In this document: positions 1 to 5,280 of the stretch, piece by piece | How positions within the stretch are numbered: the first letter of the stretch is position 1 | Layout: each line of letters begins with the position of its first letter | DNA from: Betaproteobacteria bacterium | GTDB lineage: Bacteria > Pseudomonadota > Gammaproteobacteria > Burkholderiales > Burkholderiaceae | Length of the DNA: 5,985 bases | Direction of reading: 5' to 3' | NCBI GenBank assembly: GCA_018969885.1 | Contig: JAGWXN010000205.1 | Coordinates: 1-5,985, forward strand | Program-made: the position numbers and the translations under genes | The notes under the pieces: model-generated | The model's database searches: none | Told to the model about the DNA's origin: nothing | What the model saw: the letters and a program-made list of their open reading frames with translations, nothing else

Positions 1-223
1 TGTAGGTGGAAAAAAGAAAGCCAAGCCTGGCTTCCAACCTGAGTGAATCCGGGCTGATTCGAAGCACGCCCGAGAGACCGCTTCGGGAAAACACCAGATC
101 ATTACCGTTCCAGTGTGAATCGACGCCGTAGTCGGTCCGCATCTCATCGGCCAGTCGCTGCGTGACTGCTCGCGCCGCCTCGAGCCCGAGGGCGTGCGGG
201 CGCTCGAAGATGAGCTCGGCCAT
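1..223 (-). CDS. Polyhydroxyalkanoic acid system protein (PHA_gran_rgn family), partial, 3' end outside window
   Basis: An open frame on the minus strand starts at ATG 223-221 and runs off the left edge after 74 codons, so the C-terminus is missing. The protein begins MAELIFERPHALGLEAAR and contains VFSRSGLSGVLRI (about residues 46-58) and LEARLGFLFS (about 63-72). The order of an N-terminal 'H-x-LG-x-x-x-A' helix, a 'F-x-R-S-G-x-x-G' strand and an 'LGFL' strand is what I recall of the PF09650/TIGR02610 family. Members are small proteins of about 90 residues, often linked to polyhydroxyalkanoate granules; their biochemical role is poorly defined. Its ATG shares one base with the stop of the upstream dehydrogenase gene (TGATG at 225-221). 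I see no convincing Shine-Dalgarno sequence, so translation is probably coupled to the dehydrogenase. The family call is by remembered similarity only; the reading frame and junction are seen directly. Confidence 0.82.
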   Translation of the reverse strand, partial: MAELIFERPHALGLEAARAVTQRLADEMRTDYGVDSHWNGNDLVFSRSGLSGVLRISPDSLRLEARLGFLFSTY

Positions 224-1179
224 CAGCGGCTGACCCGCGTGGGAAGCGGATTGCCCGCGGCGAAAGCGAGCAGGTTTTCCGCAGCAAGCATGGCCATCCC
301 CACTCGCGAACTGCGCGTGGCACTCCCGATATGCGGCGTGAGGGCGACGTTGGGAAGCGTAAGCAGCGCCGGGTCGAGCGCGGGTTCGTTTTCAAACACA
401 TCCAGCCCGGCGGCCGCTGGCCGACCCGCGCGAAGCGCCCGCGCAAGCGCAGCATCGTCAACCACGCCGCCCCGCGCGATGTTGACCAGCGTGGCGCCGG
501 GTTTCATCCGCGCGAGCTCGCGTTCGCCAATCAGATGATGCGTGGCCGGACTATAGGGCACAACCAGCACCACGTGATCAGCGCGCTCGAGCAACTGCTC
601 AAGCGCCACCCGCTCTGCGCCCAGTTCACCCTCATTGGCCGCAGGGCTCCGGTTGGTGTAGAGCACCTTCATTTCAAAGCCGCGGGCCCGCCGGGCAATT
701 GCGGATCCGATCCGGCCCATGCCCACGATACCCAGCGTTGAGCGCCATACGTCTGCGCCCAGAAACTGATCGAACGCCCAGCGCTTCCAGTGCCCGGCAC
801 GAAGCCAGTGCTCAGACTCACAGACCCGGCGTGCTGCCGACATGAGAAGTGCCCACGCCATGTCGGCTGTGGCCTCGTTCAGCACATCGGGCGTGTTGGT
901 GACCAAGACGCCGCGCGCCATGCAGGCATTGAGATCGATGTGGTTGAAGCCAACCGACCCGGTGGCGACCATGGCGAGCCGGGGCGCTGCGGCGAGCAGA
1001 TCGGCGTCGACCCGATCGGACGTAACCACGAACAGCGCGTCTTTGTCGGCGACCCGTGCGAGCAGTTCCGCGCGCGACCACTCGGCGTCCGTCTGATTGG
1101 ATTCCACCTCGAAGTGAGGCAGCAGGCGCGCGAGGACCTCGTCAAAGATTTGCCGGGTGATGAGCAGTTTGGGCTTCAT
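223..1179 (-). CDS. D-isomer-specific 2-hydroxyacid dehydrogenase (glyoxylate/hydroxypyruvate reductase type)
   Basis: This is a soluble NAD(P)H-dependent oxidoreductase that interconverts 2-oxo acids and D-2-hydroxy acids, for example glyoxylate/glycolate or hydroxypyruvate/glycerate. Numbering from the longest frame (329 aa, ATG at 1212), the dinucleotide-binding GMGRIG is at 164-169. The catalytic triad of the family is complete: Arg247 in NIARGG, Glu276 in DVFENEP and His294 in TPHIGSA. The substrate loop is GSVGFNHID at 85-93. The cofactor-specificity strand ends YTNRS (185-189), with Arg and no acidic residue, which suggests NADPH preference (inference). I prefer the second ATG (1179-1177, protein start MKPKLLITR, 318 aa), because the family fold begins at this beta strand; the 11-residue extension looks non-homologous. 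Neither start has a strong ribosome site. The gene lies 68 bases after the TetR gene and overlaps the next gene by one base. The exact substrate is unknown. It may serve the upstream catabolic genes or general glyoxylate metabolism. Confidence 0.92.
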   Translation of the reverse strand: MKPKLLITRQIFDEVLARLLPHFEVESNQTDAEWSRAELLARVADKDALFVVTSDRVDADLLAAAPRLAMVATGSVGFNHIDLNACMARGVLVTNTPDVLNEATADMAWALLMSAARRVCESEHWLRAGHWKRWAFDQFLGADVWRSTLGIVGMGRIGSAIARRARGFEMKVLYTNRSPAANEGELGAERVALEQLLERADHVVLVVPYSPATHHLIGERELARMKPGATLVNIARGGVVDDAALARALRAGRPAAAGLDVFENEPALDPALLTLPNVALTPHIGSATRSSRVGMAMLAAENLLAFAAGNPLPTRVSR

Positions 1180-1200
1180 GGCCTGGGCGAAGGAACAGGA

Positions 1201-1241
1201 TCTGCCGATCATACCGCCCGAGGAGGCTGCGGACCGGCAGA
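1201..1241. repeat. Imperfect inverted repeat between the TetR gene and the dehydrogenase gene
   Basis: The arms tctgccgatc (1201-1210) and gaccggcaga (1232-1241) are inverted copies matching at 9 of 10 positions, with a 21-base spacer. Arm centres are 31 bases apart, close to three helical turns. The repeat sits in the 68-base gap between the TetR stop and the preferred dehydrogenase start, and covers the alternative start at 1212. It could be an operator, an mRNA hairpin or chance. No T-run follows it on the minus strand, so it is not a canonical terminator. Confidence 0.35.
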
Positions 1242-1247
1242 GACCGC

Positions 1248-1895
1248 TCAGGCCGCTACGTATCGCCGGATCATCTCGGCGCTCTCCCGCCAGTGTGTCT
1301 CGAGTGCCGCCTGAGCAGCCAGATCGCGCGCCAGCACGGCCGACAGCGTGTGACGGTTGGACAGATAAAAATAGCCCTGCGAAGCGATTGACAGGTAGAG
1401 CTGCGCCGGATCGACACCCGAACGAAACACGCCAGCGCGCTCACCCCGCTCAATCAAACCACCGAGCAGCCCCACCACCGGCGAGACCAGTTCGCCCAGT
1501 TGTGCTGAACGACGCAGGTGCTTCGCCTTGTAGAGGTTTTCGGTATTGAGCAGGCTGATGAATTCGGGATGATCCACATAGTAGCGCCATACAAAACGGC
1601 AGAAACGCTCAAGGGCGGCTAAGGGATCCGCCTCATCCAGCCTCAACGCACGCTCGGCCTCGCGAAGCGCCGCATAGACGGACTCGAGCGCGGCGCCAAA
1701 CAGCTCTTCCTTGCTGCCGAAATAGTAGTAGAGCATGCGCTCACTACTTCGCGCCCGCTGGGCAATTCGCTCACCACGAGCCTCGGAGAGACCATGACGC
1801 GCGAATTCGATGACCGCCGCGTTCAGGATGCGCGCGCGGGTGGCCTCGCGGTCGCGACGACGCGGCGCTTCGGCTCGAACGGACTCAGTGCGCAA
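1248..1895 (-). CDS. TetR/AcrR-family transcriptional regulator
   Basis: This 215-residue protein has the length and layout of a TetR-family one-component regulator, usually a dimeric repressor released by a small ligand. The N-terminal DNA-binding domain spans about residues 17-66, from TRARILNAA (helix 1) through ERIAQRARSSERMLYYYFGS (helix-turn-helix) to KEELF. The C-terminal ligand and dimer domain (about 75-215) is helical and contains HPEFISLLNTENL and HLRRS (127-130 region), a style I associate with a RutR-like subgroup. The start is TTG at 1895-1893: the preceding in-frame codon is a TGA stop (1898-1896), and no ATG, GTG or TTG follows before helix 1. A ribosome site, GAGGT, lies 8 bases upstream. 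The gene overlaps the 3' end of the amidohydrolase gene by 11 bases, so the two are probably co-translated and the regulator probably controls its own operon. The ligand is unknown; an intermediate of the local pathway is a reasonable guess. Confidence 0.95.
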   Translation of the reverse strand: MRTESVRAEAPRRRDREATRARILNAAVIEFARHGLSEARGERIAQRARSSERMLYYYFGSKEELFGAALESVYAALREAERALRLDEADPLAALERFCRFVWRYYVDHPEFISLLNTENLYKAKHLRRSAQLGELVSPVVGLLGGLIERGERAGVFRSGVDPAQLYLSIASQGYFYLSNRHTLSAVLARDLAAQAALETHWRESAEMIRRYVAA

Positions 1896-3087
1896 TCACC
1901 GGTACCTCAACCGCAGGCGGCGTATTGCGGCTGCGCTGACAGCGCACGATGCCATCAATCATCACCATGCCCACCCCTGGGATGTCACCCAACCGGATGC
2001 TGTCCAGCAGATCGGTACCCGCGGAATGCTGTGCCTTGTCCATGAATACGAAGTCAGCGGGCCGACCCACTTCGATCAGGCCCTGAGGCAAGGCGCGCAT
2101 GCGCGAAATATTGCCGGTGGCAAAGCCGAACACGATCTCGGCAGGGATATCGGCCATGCTCGAGATGAGCGCGATCAGCCGCAGCATGCCCAGTGGCTGT
2201 ACGCCCGAGCCTGCGGGCGCGTCGGTGCCCAGAATGACGCGGTGGGGGCACTTGAGCTCCATGGCATGACGGGCGGTGAGGATCGCGATCCGTTCGTTAC
2301 CGTTATGCACGATTTCAAGCGCGCGGCTGCTTTTTTCGCAAAGCGTGCAGACCGACTTGTAAGAAAGCGAGGTGTGGCCGCCGTTCACGTGTCCGATGAC
2401 ATCCGCATCGGCCTCCAGCACCACATGCTCGTCGATCAGCCCCGAGCCCGGAATGGAGGGACCGCCCGTGTGGATCGTGCTCTGGATGCCGTGACGACGC
2501 GCCCAGCCCACCATCTGTGCAGCCTCATCACCCGCTTTGACCGACCCCAGACCGATTTCGCCCAGGAGCCGAACCCCCGCAGCAGCGAGATCGATGAAGT
2601 CCTGCTCGACCATGCCTTTTTCAATCACCGGGGCACCGGCCAGCACCCGCACCCCACCGCCCACGCCCGCGGCCCGCATGCCGTCAAACGCCCGCTGTGC
2701 GGTGATCGCGAGCGCCTTCACGCCGATGATGTCCTTGGGGCGTCCGGGCAGGTGCACCTCGCCCGCCGAGATCATGGTGGTGACGCCGCCGTGCATGCAC
2801 GACTCGATCCAGCCCAGCTGATTCTGGCGCGGGGTCCAGTCACCGAACACCGGATGCGTGTGCGAATCGATCAGTCCAGGGGCCACCGCCGTGCCCTGGC
2901 AGTCAATGACCCGCTTCGCATCACCGGTATCGCAGTCTTTCTCGCGACCGACGGCCGTGATGACACCGTCATCGATCACGATGGTGTCAGCGTCGAGAAT
3001 CGGGCGGTCGATGTCGCCCGAGAGCATGAGGCCGACGCGCCGGATCACGACTTTGCCCGACTTCTCGACGATTGCTGCTGTTGCCAT
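1885..3087 (-). CDS. Enamidase-like metal-dependent amidohydrolase
   Basis: This 400-residue cytoplasmic amidohydrolase-superfamily enzyme resembles, from memory, enamidase of Eubacterium barkeri. That enzyme opens 1,4,5,6-tetrahydro-6-oxonicotinate to 2-formylglutarate and ammonia during nicotinate fermentation. The N-terminal small beta domain (about 10-66, with SGDIDRPILDADTIVIDDG) precedes the TIM barrel. Visible metal-site candidates are the HxH motif His76/His78 (GLIDSHTHP), Glu177 or Lys184 in GEIGLGSVK as the bridging ligand, His206 (IHTGG), His233 (GHVNGG) and Asp289 (GTDAP). Enamidase-like stretches include HGGVTTMISAG (99-109), PGRPKD (114-119), KALAIT (124-129) and the C-terminal SRNTPPA (386-392). 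The length fits the family (about 385-400). ATG at 3087 has GGAG 8 bases upstream (3096-3099). The gene lies 58 bases after the DUF1185 gene and overlaps the TetR gene by 11 bases. Membership of this subfamily is well supported; the substrate need not be the nicotinate intermediate, and another lactam, enamide or cyclic imide is possible. Confidence 0.88.
   Translation of the reverse strand: MATAAIVEKSGKVVIRRVGLMLSGDIDRPILDADTIVIDDGVITAVGREKDCDTGDAKRVIDCQGTAVAPGLIDSHTHPVFGDWTPRQNQLGWIESCMHGGVTTMISAGEVHLPGRPKDIIGVKALAITAQRAFDGMRAAGVGGGVRVLAGAPVIEKGMVEQDFIDLAAAGVRLLGEIGLGSVKAGDEAAQMVGWARRHGIQSTIHTGGPSIPGSGLIDEHVVLEADADVIGHVNGGHTSLSYKSVCTLCEKSSRALEIVHNGNERIAILTARHAMELKCPHRVILGTDAPAGSGVQPLGMLRLIALISSMADIPAEIVFGFATGNISRMRALPQGLIEVGRPADFVFMDKAQHSAGTDLLDSIRLGDIPGVGMVMIDGIVRCQRSRNTPPAVEVPVIAH
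1904..1908 (-). promoter_or_regulatory. Ribosome binding site of the TTG-started TetR gene
   Basis: The minus strand reads GAGGT here, 8 bases before the TTG at 1895. It lies inside the last codons of the amidohydrolase gene. With the in-frame stop directly before the TTG, it supports TTG as the real initiation codon. Confidence 0.6.
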
Positions 3088-3145
3088 GAAAAATTCTCCG
3101 CCGAAAGGATTGATTCAGACCTTGCGCCAATGACCGCTGCTACGC

Positions 3146-3730
3146 TCAGCGCAGACCGTCTTCGCCCTTGATCTCATGCTTTTGCAGACCACCGATGCGA
3201 GGGAACGGTCGGCCACTGTCGGTGACCGCCACGGCCACCAGAATTTCCCCTGCACGAGGCGCATCGGCGACCCGCGCCTCGATCGCGTCAAAATGACTGC
3301 GAACAAACGCGGCATCCTTATGGCCCAGTGGCACATCGATCGGCGTCCCGGGCCCGCCCGACTTCTTTGCCGACGGCACCAGCGCAGCCCCCTTCTGTAC
3401 CGCCTTTCTGAGCGGCGCACCGAGCTTGGGATGAAGAATGGCTGCGGCATGCTCGAGTTCGCCCGCCTCGCCCACGATTGCCGCCTTGCCGTAGCTTTCC
3501 GCCGCCTCGGGCGCAATGCCCAGCGCCTGCACGCAGCGCTCGCCCAGAAGCCCACCGAGTTCGTCGCCAATGGCGATCAGTTCATCGAGCGATTCGCTGT
3601 AGCGACCCGCGTAGGGATTGGTAATCACCGCGATCGCGAGCGCGCGCCGTGTGGGCGGCGACACCTCGCGCCCCATTTCGCGACGCGTTTCCTCAACACT
3701 CACGATGAGCTTACGAATTTGTGCGGACAT
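3146..3730 (-). CDS. Amino acid synthesis family protein (PF06684/DUF1185)
   Basis: This 194-residue soluble protein belongs to PF06684. The family was named for a suspected role in amino-acid metabolism, and published structures show a chorismate-mutase-like trimer-type fold; no reaction is firmly established to my knowledge. Conserved-looking blocks are EETRREMGR (13-21), ITNPYAGRY (36-44), GKAAIVGEAGELEH (81-94), SGGPGTPIDVPLGHKDA (124-140) and VTDSGRPFPRIGG (169-181). The density of Gly, Pro, His, Asp and Arg in the last two blocks suggests a ligand or active site. There is no signal peptide or membrane segment. ATG at 3730 has a good ribosome site, GGGAG, 7 bases upstream (3738-3742). 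It sits 42 bases after livF and 58 bases before the enamidase-like gene, in one co-directional run. By context it probably acts on the transported compound, before or after the hydrolase. The family call is strong, the function unknown. Confidence 0.9.
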   Translation of the reverse strand: MSAQIRKLIVSVEETRREMGREVSPPTRRALAIAVITNPYAGRYSESLDELIAIGDELGGLLGERCVQALGIAPEAAESYGKAAIVGEAGELEHAAAILHPKLGAPLRKAVQKGAALVPSAKKSGGPGTPIDVPLGHKDAAFVRSHFDAIEARVADAPRAGEILVAVAVTDSGRPFPRIGGLQKHEIKGEDGLR

Positions 3731-3772
3731 CAGCGTTCTCCCTCTCGGTTCATCCGCGGCCAGGGTGCAGTC

Positions 3773-4516
3773 CTAAACCGCCAGATATTGCGCGCGGACT
3801 TCGTCGTTGGCGCGCAGTTCGTCCATGGATCCCTGAAACCGGATCCGTCCTTTTTCGATGATGTAGGCACGATCGCCCACCTCCTGCGCAAAATGCAGGT
3901 TCTGCTCTGACAACAGCACGGCTACGCCCTGACGCTTCAACTCGGCAATCGCGCCCGCCATCTGATCGACGATCACCGGCGCCACGCCTTCCGAGGGTTC
4001 GTCGAGCAGGATGCAAAGGGGATTACCCATCAAGGTACGCGCAATCGTGAGCATCTGCTGTTCGCCGCCAGACATCCGACCGCCCGGGCGGTCGGGCATT
4101 TCGGCCAGATTGGGGAAAAGTTTGCCGATTTTTTCGAAGTTCCAGGAAGGCACGCTGGCCCGAGCCGGTTGTCGACCCACTTCCAGGTTTTCCAGAACCG
4201 TGAGTTCAGTGAAAATGCGCCGCTCCTCGGGTACATACCCCAGGCCGCGCCGCGCAATTTCAAACGGCTGCCGGCGTTCGATCGCCTCTCCCATGAACCT
4301 GACCGAACCCTCGCGCGGCCGCACCAGGCCGGCAATCGACTTGAGCGTGGTGGATTTGCCCGCGCCATTCCGGCCAAGCAGGACCACCACCTCGCCTGCC
4401 CGAACATTGAGCGAGACATCAAACAGAATGTGGGCCTGCCCATAAAACGAGTGGATGCCTGACACCTCGAGCATGGGGGCGTCGGCGGGGATCATTGAAC
4501 CTTGCGTGGCTGTCAT
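3773..4516 (-). CDS. livF: ABC transporter ATP-binding protein LivF (branched-chain amino acid/amide type)
   Basis: This is one of the two ATPases of a Liv-type (HAAT) importer; it dimerises with LivG on the cytoplasmic face of the LivH/LivM permeases. In the 247-residue frame the Walker A GRNGAGKST is at 48-56, the Q-loop region reads YVPEERRIF (94-102), the signature is MSGGEQQ (148-154), and Walker B CILLDEPSEG is at 168-177 with Asp172/Glu173. The switch region reads LLSEQN (201-206), without the usual His; EQN there is typical of LivF. The end of the protein is a normal LivF terminus, with a TAG stop. The start is uncertain. ATG 4516 lies 11 bases after livG. Met8 (ATG at 4495) has AAGG 5 bases upstream, and homology to other LivF proteins would begin near Met15 (MLEVSGI). 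The substrate is set by a binding protein not in the window and need not be leucine or valine. Confidence 0.95.
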   Translation of the reverse strand: MTATQGSMIPADAPMLEVSGIHSFYGQAHILFDVSLNVRAGEVVVLLGRNGAGKSTTLKSIAGLVRPREGSVRFMGEAIERRQPFEIARRGLGYVPEERRIFTELTVLENLEVGRQPARASVPSWNFEKIGKLFPNLAEMPDRPGGRMSGGEQQMLTIARTLMGNPLCILLDEPSEGVAPVIVDQMAGAIAELKRQGVAVLLSEQNLHFAQEVGDRAYIIEKGRIRFQGSMDELRANDEVRAQYLAV

Positions 4517-4527
4517 CGGACTTGCTC

Positions 4528-5280
4528 TCAGTGTTCGGCCCGCGAGCCCAGATAGACGCGCTGCACTTCGGGGTCGGCGCGCACCGCCTCGGGTTCGCCC
4601 TGCGCAATCAGCACGCCACGGTTCAACACCATCATCCGGTCGGCATGGCGAAACACCACATCCATGTCATGCTCGGTAAAGAGCACCGCGACGCCCTTTG
4701 CGCGCACCAGTTCGGCGGTGAGCGCCATCAGTTCAAGACGCTCGCGCGGTCCCATGCCAGCCGTGGGCTCATCCATCAGCAGCAGCTTGGGATCGTTCGC
4801 AAGCGCAATCGCGAGTTCGAGCCGCTTGAGGTCGCCGTACGCAAGCACCGAGCAGGGGCGCTCGGCTTGCGCGTTCATGCCCACACGCTCAAGGAGCGCA
4901 TTGGCCTCGTCGACAAAGGCCTGTGCTGCGGGCTGCCAGCCGCGCGCGATCATGCGGTGGTGAGACAGGAGCGCCATCTGCACGTTTTCGCGTACCGTCA
5001 TCGACGAAAACGTGGCCGTGATCTGGAAGGTGCGCCCCACGCCCATACGCCATACGTCGCGTGGCGCAAGCCCGACGATCTCACGACCACCCAGGCGGAT
5101 CGAACCGGCATCGGGTCGCAGCTGACCGTTGAGCATGTTGAAGCAGGTGGACTTGCCCGCCCCATTGGGGCCGATCATGGCGAGGAGCTCACCCGCTGCC
5201 ACATTGAAAGACACCTGACTGACCGCACGTACGCCGCCAAAGGCCTTAGAGAGGCCGCTGACCTCGAGAAGCGCGCTCAT
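4528..5280 (-). CDS. livG: ABC transporter ATP-binding protein LivG (branched-chain amino acid/amide type)
   Basis: This is the second ATPase of the Liv-type importer. In 250 residues, Walker A GPNGAGKST is at 37-45, the Q-loop Gln86 is in GRTFQ, and the signature position reads LAYGDLKRLELA (146-157), a LivG-style version of LSGGQ. Walker B LLLMDEPTAG ends with Asp170/Glu171, and the switch His204 is in FTEHDM. Length and C-terminus (VRADPEVQRVYLG) are typical of LivG. ATG at 5280 overlaps the livM stop in an ATGA junction (5280-5277), and a strong ribosome site, GGAGGTG, sits 4 bases upstream inside livM (5285-5291). Coupled translation with livM fits assembly of one transporter. LivG and LivF are told apart by the signature and switch sequences; I am confident in the assignment. 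Confidence 0.96.
   Translation of the reverse strand: MSALLEVSGLSKAFGGVRAVSQVSFNVAAGELLAMIGPNGAGKSTCFNMLNGQLRPDAGSIRLGGREIVGLAPRDVWRMGVGRTFQITATFSSMTVRENVQMALLSHHRMIARGWQPAAQAFVDEANALLERVGMNAQAERPCSVLAYGDLKRLELAIALANDPKLLLMDEPTAGMGPRERLELMALTAELVRAKGVAVLFTEHDMDVVFRHADRMMVLNRGVLIAQGEPEAVRADPEVQRVYLGSRAEH

Noticed and set aside
11..33. A hairpin-plus-T-run pattern on the minus strand: AAGCC and GGCTT arms with a 6-base loop, then TCTTTTTT.
   Set aside because: The stem is only five pairs, and the bases encode LEARLGFLFS, a conserved-looking block of the PHA_gran_rgn protein, so coding explains it better than a terminator.
3088..3145. The 58-base gap between the DUF1185 and amidohydrolase genes as a promoter or terminator.
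   Set aside because: I found a ribosome site (GGAG at 3096-3099) but no convincing -35/-10 pair and no stable hairpin followed by a T-run.
1810..3171. A 453-codon open frame on the plus strand opposite the amidohydrolase gene.
   Set aside because: It is antisense to a gene with clear family motifs, its product is His/Arg/Asp-rich with no recognisable domain, and such long shadows are expected in GC-rich DNA.
3176..3910. A 244-codon plus-strand frame opposite the DUF1185 gene and the end of livF.
   Set aside because: It spans two real genes on the other strand, and its composition looks like an antisense shadow.
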